DNA of 64,000 bases from positions 115,825-179,824 of the forward strand of contig CAADRB010000071.1 in the NCBI GenBank assembly GCA_900708905.1. The letters run 5' to 3'. Of the stretch, positions 36,542 through 47,800 are shown one piece after another. This stretch comes from Hymenolepis diminuta. Lineage: Eukaryota; Platyhelminthes; Cestoda; Cyclophyllidea; Hymenolepididae. The notes under the pieces were generated by a model. It ran no database searches and was not told where the DNA came from. It saw nothing but the letters and a program-made list of their open reading frames with translations. Within the stretch, counting starts at the first letter, position 1, and every line of letters starts with the position of its first letter. The position numbers and the translations under genes were made by a program.

Positions 36542-37543
36542 CTGAAATGAAAAAAAAAAGACAATACATAAAATCAAATTAGCCAGATTTAAGAAAATGT
36601 CTGCTAGCTTTTTATGGCTGCAAGGCACAAGCTGTTAAAATTAAGTAGTAGGCGGCAGTAATTAACTTTCAGAAAACCAGTTAAACTATTTAGTAGGACA
36701 CAGATGGTATAGTAGCCGTGTATTTGTCTATTCTGTCATTTATCACACGTTCGGAACCTATAAATGCAAAACCGCTGAATAGCCTGATTTCCAAATAGTT
36801 TATCGAATCCAACCTAACCGAGATGCATTATTTTATGCAAAAGTAGAGCTCAGCATGCATCTGAAAAATAAACATTTCCAAGCCAAATTAAGAGGAGCAT
36901 TTTTCGTTATGAGTAGAGTAGTATCTATGACAAACTTGTTTAGTGATGCCCCTATCTTGACTAGTTCTAACCATAATGGTTGGCCATGCCGTTTACTGGG
37001 CGTGTATCGAATATGACCAGTGCACGTAGAGAAGATTAGAAATAGATAAAGCTTGTGGTGAAGTGTTGAGTATGACACCAGAAAAAAAGTCCTGAAACGA
37101 TACTAACCAATTAATAAAAAAAAACTATGTACCTTAACGCACAAAGAGAATGAATGGCCACCATAGACAGGTAAATGTACTATTATGGTGGAAATATCTT
37201 CTAAATATTAAGGCACAAAAAAAAGACAAACGAAAAAATTGAAAGTTAGAAATTCAACAAACGTTATTTATTTTTTGCAAAGCTTTGCCACAAGAAGGAG
37301 GTAACAGTAATTTCCAACAACAATTTTTTTCGCTGAAGCGTGGAAAGAGAAACAGTCCAAGTAAAAAAGAAGCAGTAGTAAGGGAAATTTAGTTGATTTT
37401 TAATAGTTTGTTTCGCATTATATGCAGTGCATTCTTTGAAGTTGGCATGAAAGTGTGCCCAACGGAATATTGACTAAGCAAGCTCAACACAGGGCGTTTT
37501 AGAAAATTCAGGCTTCACCTTAACGGAAAAAGACAATGAGCAA
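36542..37543 (-). other. Spacer between the MBLAC1-like gene and the methyltransferase
   Basis: About 1 kb on the shared transcription strand. It holds an inverted SINE core near 36960-37030. The methyltransferase's first known exon begins with a strong splice acceptor, so any upstream non-coding exon should be in here or beyond. I see no coding exon with matching phase. Confidence 0.4.
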
Positions 37544-38300
37544 TTAAAACACAGGACCGATGAACAAATAGGGATATGCAGAGGAACAAACCTTAAAAGC
37601 ACCTCCAAAAGCAGGGAAAATCCAATCTGATCTCTCAAGTAATCGATCACGACTCTGTCTCCAAACTGTGAGCGATGAATTACAATCACCAGCAAAGTCA
37701 CCCGGGACAAAATTACCGTGGAAAACTCCAGTTCTAGTAGCATCGTCGGCATCATTAAATATTGATCCTGTAATCGCTATGGAAACAGGTTGCTTTGGAG
37801 TTTCATCTGCGAAAGATGTGTGGGGGGTAATAATACCCTTTACAAAAACGGTAACTTGCTGATCCATTAAACCAGGGGTTCCAATAACAGATAACTAAGA
37901 AAGATATTAAAATAAAATGTATACATCATACATTTTCATCAAACTCGAACGGAACAGACCCATCCATGAAATCATGTTGGACGAACAAATTACCGCGTTT
38001 TTGAATATCATGCCCGACAATAATCATCTCGGCATTGCTGAATAAACTGAGACAACCAACATGAGAGGCCTTTCCATCGGTGCACACAACGTATTTGACA
38101 GCTGAGAGATCTGTTACGTCGTGCCTTTTGAGAGCTTCAATCAAATCAGGACCATCCCAAGGTGAACCAGGGTTTACGAGCATGATCCCACTAGGACCCC
38201 GAACCAAAACGGTATTACATTGGCGCTTAATGTGTCCATTTCCAGCGTTTTCTTCGAAGCCTTCGCGAATAAGTGTCACTTCATACGTATCCGACGACAT
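37544..38300 (-). CDS. MBLAC1: MBLAC1-like metallo-beta-lactamase-fold protein lacking metal ligands
   Basis: Two exons, 38300-37932 and 37894-37544, with a 37-nt intron, give 239 aa (human MBLAC1 is 266). Similarity runs through the whole fold: NPGSPWDGPDLIEALKRHDV, then YVVCTDGKASHVGCLSLF, IIVGHDI, VIGTPGL, ITGSIF and FPAFGGAFKV. In human MBLAC1 these positions carry the metal-binding residues THGHSDH, TPGH, GDVF and PGHG. Here HxHxDH reads DGKASH, and the other His, Asp and His positions read Leu, Ser and Phe. So the metal site is essentially gone while the fold is kept and the frame is open. I infer a pseudoenzyme. Human MBLAC1 has been reported as a nuclease acting on histone pre-mRNA; that activity is not expected here. 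The C-terminus is uncertain: AAG|GTTTGT after FGGAFK could be a donor. Confidence 0.82.
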
Positions 38301-38802
38301 ACGTCCAAACAGAAGAATTAGAAATTTCAGTAACTTGTTAAGATAAAAGACTAATTTTGAATGAACAGTTATGTAGGTTAAACCAATCCGAATGTTGAAT
38401 ATGAAAACCAGCCAATCAAACTTATGAAAAATATGGTAATAAACCAGGATACAATAATGCTGAATATAGCAACATCAATTTTCGCTCGAATTAAAAAATA
38501 AATATATAAAAAATACGTGAAACTTTTTGTAACATTTAAATACATAGTGTCGGAAGTCTTCTTTACGGCTCTAAGATTCCGAAGATTGTGTATTAGTGCC
38601 AAAAAAATTTTAAATAAGGCAAAAATTTTTATAATATTTTATAATTTTTCCATAATCGAAAGGATAGTTATTCATTTATTTCTAAATGAACCATTTTTAA
38701 TTAGTTTGTGTTTTCTATAACCTTGATAAAGGTAGCTGATTACTTGTGAGTTCGGACTGGCGAATATTTAAATATGCCATATATTAATTTCTGTTATTAG
38801 AC
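38301..38802. promoter_or_regulatory. Shared head-to-head promoter region
   Basis: The start codons of the MBLAC1-like gene (-) and the VWA5A-like gene (+) are 502 bp apart in divergent orientation. The middle is AT-rich with TATA-like runs ('aataaatatataaaaaatac' near 38495-38515). A bidirectional promoter is inferred from the spacing alone. Confidence 0.45.
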
Positions 38803-41800
38803 ATGCAATCTCAATTTGGTAACGTGTATATTTATCATTATTGAATAGTGTTTGATAATAATTCCTCTATCCCTTTAAGGGACATTACTGTCAAGGCTGT
38901 TATATGCAATTTCTTTGCCGATGTCTCCTGTAAATACACTTATGAAAATGAGTCCTCCGATCTTTTGAAATCTTCGTTTGTATTTCCAATCGAATATGGA
39001 GCTACAGTCTACAAATTTGAAGTGGAAGTCGGAGACGAAAAGTTTATCGGTTCCTGTCGAGAAAGACTTGAAGTTTGACCATTGCGTTTATTTTTACCTT
39101 GTTAAGGCTTTATGTATTTATGAAGAGACTATGGAAAGCAATCGACATGCTTTCATCCTACTTGAGGATGAGGAAATGCTTGACACATTTTCCATGAAAA
39201 TTGGCAACATCCCTCCAAATGAACGTGTCTTTGTTACCATTTCCTATTTTCAAAAACTTAATTCAGTTTGTAGTCATATTGAGCCACATGGTCACAATGA
39301 AATTGTAGCTATTTTCTCAATGCCATTCTTACTTAACAGTCGATATGTCCCGAAAAGTAAGTTGATTTTTGTTTAATAATTCCCTTAGATTATGGTAGAA
39401 ATCGGCAATTTGGTAAACCATTTCATCCAAAATGGTCTTCGCTGATTCCCTATTCTTTTCATTTTTCTGTTAATCTATCTTCCTCATCTATTATAAAATC
39501 GATTGCCTCCCCTAATAATCAAATATCCGTTGAGTATTTGGATGATCAACATCGTTCCGCTAAAGCTGTTTTATTCAGTCATTTTGATTTTACTGAAGAT
39601 TTCATATTGAACATTTCGTATGAAAACGTTGAGAACTTTCTAGCAGTCGAAAGCAGTTCATCTGAGAATGGGCTGTTTTCTTCTGATTGCGTCCTAATAA
39701 ATTTTCTTCCACGTCTACCGTGTCTACCTCAATCAAATGTTGAAATTATATTTGTTATTGATCGATCAGGTGGGTTTTCATAATTATTATTTTATTTTTC
39801 CCCTAAAAATAGGAAGTATGGATGGTGACCCAATTCGACAAGCTAGTCTATCTCTACTTATTCTTCTCAAATCTCTGCCAATGGGTTGCCGATTTCAAAT
39901 TGTTGGCTTTGGGTCTAATTATAGTCTGCTCTTTCCCGAGTACGTTTTAACCATGTTATAGAATCTAATTATCTTGTTCAAAGGCCTCAAGACAATACAG
40001 AGAAGAATATCAACAAGGGTTTGGAGTACCAACGTAATCTTGAAGCTGATATGGGTGGAACAGAAGTCCTGCCGGTTCTGAAAGCCATTTACTCTTCAAG
40101 CTTAGTTGGATCTGCTGATAATTGGCGAAGAGAGATAATCTTTCTTACGGATGGAGATGTTGCCAACCACTCGGAGGTAAGCATCTAATGTTATTTTAAA
40201 AATTATGTTGTGAATATGTTTTTTCGCACGACTTGTTCTGGTCTTCGGAGGGATATAGTTTGCGGTCTAAGCCGATTTATTTCTTACTCATTACTGATGT
40301 CATCTAATTGAGTTTAGATGTTAATTGCTAATGCTATTAAAGTATTTCATATCTCAAATTTGTCTTCTTATATTCACCTTTTGGGAAACATATTTGTTCA
40401 AGTTCTTTTGCACCGGTGGAGCAGCAATTAATGTAGTCGTCTGTGAATTTAGAGTTCATGCGTTCGATATCCGTTGATGTACACTTAGTGGGCATATTGC
40501 CTAACCAGACTATTTAGTTATAGTTTTTTTGAGAGAACAACAGAATTCGAGTTTCTTACCAAAGAGATTCCAAATAGATGTCAGAAAGCTTTTTTCCGAA
40601 TAGGCTTGACCTTTATAACTAACCTCAATTAAAATGCTTTGCTACTTGAAGCGCTTGAAATCATTTGTATTTGTCAGACTGCGTGGTTAAGCCCCAATTG
40701 TTTTATTTACATTTCCTTGGCAATTTTCATTCGCGAACTGGCTGTTTTGTCGTTAAATAGATTCATATAATCTTGCTAGAATGTCTTATGAAAATATGCG
40801 TTACAGTCAAAATACAACTGAAATAGCTTCAAAATACCTTTATATTCATGAACCGCTTTGACAGTCAAGCTGACAAACATGTGCAGTGGATAATACATAG
40901 GTAAACTCTTGGCTTAACCTTGGTAATCCTCTTAGAAGTCAAAGTAGCTGCAAATAAGTACAACTAGCCTGTACCAGAGTCCCCGAAATTAGCTAAGCCA
41001 CACACTCAAAGTAGCAAAAACACAGAATGTATCGTGAAGAGAATTTACTGCAAAAATACCTAGTAAATGAGTACAATTAGCGCTACGCTGCTGGAAGACC
41101 TCTACGCGCACGTCCGCGCTTGCTTGATATGCGATCAGTATCACTTCCCTATTTTCCAGAGTGTTCTAGCGTGTGCATTATATCCTTTCGTTGACCTTGG
41201 TAGCGTTGTGCTCTCCACACATGAAATCTGCGTATTTGTCCAACTCGTATTTCGTCAGAGTCAAAGAGGCTAATACTTATCTGTTTTGGTGCTTTAGTAG
41301 TTAGACGGAATGAAATTAATGGTCGCCATATGATTTACTAAAAAAATATATTCTAAAAATATATGATTTGATTATTCAAACAAGCTTTTTTTATGTTAGT
41401 ACTGGTAACACATCTAAATCCATATAGACAAAAAGATTGCTAAAAATCACGTTTGAAAATTGAGTTTGAATTTACAGTTGCGTATCCATTAGAAAGCTTG
41501 AATGAGGATTTGGTTATTCTCTTGCTGTGAACTAGAAGGTCACCAGAGTTCCAAAAGGGCAAAAAGAAAGTAAGTCTTTACAAGAATATGTCTTTAATGA
41601 GGATTGACAGAGAGAGGGGATTACGAAAGCAGACCGGACCGTTGGAATTAGGCTTCAGTTGGGCCACCGTGTGCGTTTGATTCGGATATTTCAGGTTAGA
41701 GCAGGTGATAAGTAGTGGGAAATTCCGCTAGCCGGTTAAGGGACTAACAAGTTGAGAAAGGGGGATATCGTATTAAGTAGTTTGATAAACCTCTAAATAT

Positions 41801-44800
41801 GTGCACTGACTATAAGATCCTGCCGATTAATAGCTGTTCCGGTTATTGACAAGTTGTTTAAAACATAAACTCAGACATTACATCCAACTTAAGAAGTTCT
41901 AATCGAAATTAACTTTTTATTGCTGCAAAAATTTCAAACTTCTTAATATCCCTGAAGTTAATTTACCAGTATGTTCGAATTTGTATACGCCTATTCGATC
42001 AAAAACGGTATCTTAGAGATGAATTTTTTGTCATTATCCTGTCTCCAAATGCGCAGTAAATTCATCAATAAAGATCAGTTTAGGAAATGCCTCAAGGTCT
42101 GGCTTGAGTTCTTATATAAATGAAAGTGTTGTTTTAATTTCCATGGTACTTTCGTCTCTTTACGGGTCACTGTTATTATTTTTCATACAGTCTCTAGTCA
42201 TTTTGTCACCTATTGTAACAACAACATTTTAACATAAATATCTTTCAATAATACAGACAGTGAAGTTATTTTGGTCAAAGAACGGGGCTTAACGAAATAA
42301 GTTCAAAGTCATTATCTCCAAGCAATTAGTCTAGTATCTTCTTTCAGTAAATGTTCAGTTATTTTCGGTCAGACGGTACCGGCATTGGTTTGATAATAAG
42401 TTCCAGTCATTGAAGTAATTTAGTACCGTATATCCTAAAAAGTCATGTTGTCACAAAAAAAGATCTTGTTTTGGGCGAATTTATTATTAAAGTTCGATGA
42501 TTTTTTTTGTCATTGAAAATGAAAAACGCGTTGCAATTTCTTATACTTTGTCCATTTGCATGAAAATGTTGCTTAAGGAGACACACAGCTTTCAAATAAC
42601 ACAGTGAGGAGGAAGGAAGGTGAAAAGTTGAAACCAGAGAATTCTTTATAATTTAAATCATGAGTTGTTGTACTTCACGGGGTGAGATATTTGAAAGTTT
42701 TAAGTTTAATTGCAGATTTTTGCTTGCGAAGCAATTAGTGATGTTGGTACTCGATTTCAGTTTGCACTTTCTTAATTTAGAATTTCATAAATCAGCTGGA
42801 ATTCGTTTGATATCCGAGGAATGTGTACATCCAAAAGTGACCAACCTTAAACGATTGGGTACTTTCGCCACTTCCATTCTCAGATTTACAAAGCTAAGTT
42901 TTACAGCTAGTTCAGATCTGTTTGATTTAGTTCAGTTTCCTATAGATGAGTGTAACGTATTGAGAACTACGCAAAAAACCTAGAAGACCTCAAAGAGAAA
43001 ACATCTTGTCTGATTCACATAGTTTTATATTTTGCCAATTACAGTTGATTAGATGAATCAAAAGGCACACTTGAGAACAGAGGGACCCGATACTGATAGC
43101 CCGGACACCACAAAGAGGATTTTCTATTTATCAGACTGTTTTACAATTAGAGAATTTCCTAATCGTTTATGTAGTTCATCTAAAGTGTCCTTTTGACTGA
43201 CTAATTCTTTAAAATACATCTTATGCATTTATCTTGAGAGAATTAAGAGTGATTTATTAAGAAATTGCTATAGAATCAGTGTTGTGTTGGTAACACCTTA
43301 CTATTCAGTTCGATTGATTGAGTATTTGATCATACGCGTTAGGAAGCCTAATCGAATATCTTCGGTGGACTCTAAAGAAACTTGTAAGCTCCATCTCTCG
43401 TGTGTAGGATTATAAGTGTTTGAATTGCTGCGTTCACACTTAGATGTGTAAGACCATTTGTGGAGAAGCTGTCGCTGCAATTCGTGGCTAATCAAGCAGC
43501 CAAGCCCTTGCCAAATATTCAATCTTATAAAGGTTAATTTATTTTCTGAAGAGAAAAAAGTTACGAGTCTTCTTCCTTCAATTTTCCTTATATCTGGGTA
43601 GTTGTAGCTGATAAAGAGGGGTCTAAGCAGTTATAAAAGTACGGTGTCTCAATTATTCCAATTTTGTCCAGCTATCTATCTTAAAGAACATTTTCACTTG
43701 CAAATTGGTGTAACTAATCGTTTGAATAGTCTACAGTCTCGATTTTTATGATTGTATTCGCCTATCACAAACTGTTGATAAGAGCTGACTATTTTTGGCA
43801 GGCTGGTTATAATTTAAAAATAGGTATGAAAATTGAACTACCGATTAGTAATCGAGTTATTTCCATTGGCTACCTTCAAGGCCACGTTATTTCATAATGA
43901 ATTTATCTCCCCCTTTCCTTTTTAGATTATCACTCTGATCTCTGAGAATTCGAAATGCACTCGACTCTCCGCTATCGGTTTCGGTCAAGGTGCGAGTACT
44001 GCTTTGGTTTCTGGCGCTGCAAGAGCTGGAAATGGACGAGCACTCTTTGTTCGAGATGGGTATGTCGTTTATGAATCATTCTTTAGTCTCTCTGTGTAAA
44101 TGTAATCCTTTAAAGTCCGCATTAAAAATAGTAATTTTTCAGAGAGCTTTCCGTTTACTAGAGTTTATCTTGAGTGAATTCTAGTGAGTCTTGCTGTGTC
44201 AAAACATGTTAAAATCCTCCCCTTATCTTAACTGTTAGAGAAAAGGTATATTGAATTTCCTTGACTAAATGATTAATAAGCTCTGAAAATCATGGATACA
44301 AATACACTCATTCACTTAGGGGAAATCGTGAGCTTTTATGATGAAAAGAGAACATTATTTATTAATTAATATGTACAGTCGAATTCAAAAGAACTGGATC
44401 TATTCTCAATCACTCGATCCCCTCTTTAACAGTTCCCCATGTTCAGATACTTTCTCACGAAAGTAATAGTGTTATTTTTTGCTTCACAGTGAATTATAAT
44501 GGAGTATTATGATAGTGAAGATGAGAGACTGTAGAAGAAAAAGAGAGCTCACTGAGACTAACAGTTCCACGCGATTAACACGTTCTAAATCTCATTTTGG
44601 CTACCTTCCATTTCTGAATGAATGTAATCTAGAAATGAATAGTTCTTTTTGAAATTCGTCTGCTTATTAGCTACAGACCCGTTCATTTAAATCTCCTCTG
44701 CAGGCATGGAGTAGTGATTTCCAGTTTTTCCACCTGAAAAACTGTCTACGATTTCTCTTCCGATTTTAGGAAAGGTTCTTTGTATTTTGTGGTATTTATT

Positions 44801-47800
44801 CTCTTTTTTCTCCTTTATGAATCACTCTGATCTGGACTTTATTTAGGAGACGCCATTTGTGAAGTTGAAATCAAACCATTGAATTTAATCTAAGTGGATG
44901 CTTTTATGAAAAATACTTTCACCTATTTCTGATATCTATTAACCTGGCATGTGCACTCCCTTTATGTCTCAGTGCTTTTATGAGGAAAAATCAAATTGTC
45001 TCCGTCTGAAGCTGTTTGATTCAGCATCAAATGGGAAAATGCAGAGTAATTTCAGTTATTTACAGGAGATACACAGAGTAAAAGTGATTAATGTAAATCA
45101 GATTCCTTAAGGAGATTGAAATGTCCCTCCAACACTTTTGTGTGATATAAACCCTGAACAGATGTCACAACAGGTCATGATGCAATCGTCCTTCTTGTGT
45201 AATATATTCAGCCATGAGTCATACTTATTGACCTTATCTCCTCCTTTTTCCTTTTATATCAAATTGAATTGACCTTATAAATCGACTCTCTTTTAAGTAG
45301 ATCATTTTCCTTCGTGTTTCTAACTTTCCCTATTTTTTGTATTGGTTAAAATCGTCGATTTAAAATAACAGAGTTCATGCAAAATTACCTCTTTCCTTGA
45401 TACTAAAACAAGTGGAATTCATGCGTATACAGATTGATGGAATATCTGGTTGTTACATTTTAGGGGAAATTTACGCGAGGCCGTGTTAGATGTCCTTAAT
45501 TGCTGTCTCCAACCCTGGTTGACTGATGTGACTGTGGATTGGTGTCTCAAGCGGGACTCAAAACCTGTCACGTCAATTTTGCAAGTTCCTTCCGGCGTGC
45601 CACCTGTTTTCTCAAATACATTCACCACGTTTGCAGCCTTTGTTCCACCCGGAAAAGGTGATATAAAACATTAATAAAATTTTTTAAAGCTTTTGTTCCA
45701 ATTTCCTACTAGAAAATTCATATAAGCCTTTTAACTATGAGAAAACAGTTAGCTTCGAACTATAAATTAGGTTGGAAGTTAGTTTATTTTATTCTAAAAG
45801 TTCCAAATTGAGGTTATAAAACAAAAATGTTAAATGCTGACCAACTTGTTTGGTTTTTTTAATTAAATACACAAAACTTTCCTTTTGTTTATCCAAGGTG
45901 CCTATCTCTTAGGCCTGGAAGTATTCAAAACAAAAAAAATGCATCTAATTTGATATGGTCGCTGAGGTCACTGTAAGTGAACTTTATGTACCCTGGTACG
46001 TCACAAAAATGTTTGTTGGTCACATGTACTTGCACTTGGTTGTCAAATGGAGACAGTTGTATCGAAATAGCGTGATCAATAGCCCAAGTTAATCAACTGG
46101 CCAATAAGGTCCGAGCGTCGTCGGCATAAACTCTTCCAGGAGCATAGGAAGTACTAGCCTACGTATACGCCTGTATATTATTAAGGATAATACCCGATAT
46201 GCCAATCGAACAAGAGCATGCATAACTGCATCATAGGAGAAACGATCTTGGGAAGGGATAGGGGAGTCTGGTCCATTGGAATAGGGATGATTAATTCTTT
46301 TCAGTCCGAAGAACAAACTCCGATCACAGAATTTTATGAGTTATATTCAGAGCATCGAAAACAATCGACCCAGTCACGTGTCGCTCTCCTCTCGATAGCT
46401 GAATGTTGATTTCTGTTAACTCCTATCAATTAATTACCAGGTTACTTTAAGGTAAAAATGAAATGGATTTTGACCAAGCGTGAAATTCCCACTAACTTTT
46501 GGAAAAATTTATCGCCAATATCCCTTTCCACTCCTCTGTGAGGTGATTATCACGTGATCTGCTTGTCCTCTTCTGCTGATTAACAAACTATTTCATCCTG
46601 CTTTTTCCATGTCCCTATAAGGCATTAGATCGATTCTCAAGGAATTAATAGGGCTGGATCAACACCCAAAAATATGTTTAAAATGCAGGAGGCTAAATCA
46701 GGACAATTTTATTCCTGAATGCAGTTTGTTACATTCTTCAAACTGAAGATAACAAGTTTAAGTAGTTTTTTTTCTTTTTCTTAGGGCCTCTTAAGGGTGA
46801 AGTAACACTGTCCTTCAAATTACGTGACAAACCGATGTCAATTAAGGCTCAAATAACTCAATCAGTAGTCACACCATCCTCCCGCCTTCTTCACCGCTAT
46901 ACAGCGGGTCTTCAACTTCTCGAATTAATCGATCAATATTACGCATCTGGAAGCGATGAAGATCGTGCCCTGATTGTCAACTTGTCAATAGAAGCCAGTG
47001 TTATTTCACCTTTCACTGCTTTCGTCGGGCTGCGACCGAAGGACTTGGGGAATCTGGAGAGAGTTAGTGTCAAAATCCCTCTGGGAATTAAGAAACACGT
47101 GTCGGTGGACTACTTGGATGGTGTACCACTTCGAAATCCTTGTGGTGAGCTAAACAGCAAAATTTTAGATTTCACCTTCGACGCTAATGATGTTACTGTT
47201 TTGCCTTTTTAACCAATTGGCATATTAATTTGTTAAAACAAGAAAAAATCACTGCCTCTCCTATTAGTAGACCTGTAAGTACTGATGTGGTTTAGATGCT
47301 AACATCCATTTCATTAAACAGGCATGCCTTCAGTTGCAGTGCTTTGAATTTCTGCTTGAGATGATGCATAACGGAACACCAACCTGTCCCACTTTTAACA
47401 TAATTTGTATCTGATGTTTCTATCTCGGGATTTGAAAAGACGGAAGTCCAGTTTGGGTCCGGGGTGTTTACTTCACACCAGCATTTTAAAATAATAATAA
47501 AATTATTTCAGCATTCTGTGCCTACATTTGACAATATAGTTTCGTAAAATTAAGCATTACTGTTTTGTAAAGTCCTCTCTTTCTTAATAATTATTTCTAA
47601 ACTACAGTAATAATGAATAAGCTTCATTAGGTTTGTAATCATTCAAGATCTTATCCCTCTGCTGGTGTCCTGATTATTAGCAGAAGTAGTGACTTTATTT
47701 CCCACTTCTATTTGATCATCTCCTAACCCATATCGGACAGCTTTACAATTCTGTGTTCGGATGCTCTCCCACAATGAGAACTTTTTTGCTTTGCTCTGAG

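Larger units (their letters stand above)
40177..43925 (+). other. VWA5A-like intron 6
   Basis: Phase-0 intron of 3.7 kb between VANHSE and IITLISE. It contains a SINE-like copy at 40405-40625 and an R2 copy at 43325-43600. The open frame 42660-42983 (107 codons, plus strand) shows no domain or splice-compatible context and is probably chance. Confidence 0.5.

Noticed and set aside
36395..38300. Fusion of the MBLAC1-like and methyltransferase genes into one protein
   Set aside because: The last MBLAC1-like exon would donate phase 0, which puts the methyltransferase exon in a frame with an early stop; the methyltransferase has its own well-placed ATG.
42660..42983. 107-codon open frame inside VWA5A-like intron 6
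   Set aside because: No recognisable domain, no splice sites in suitable phase and no similarity to another copy in the window; chance open frame is likelier.
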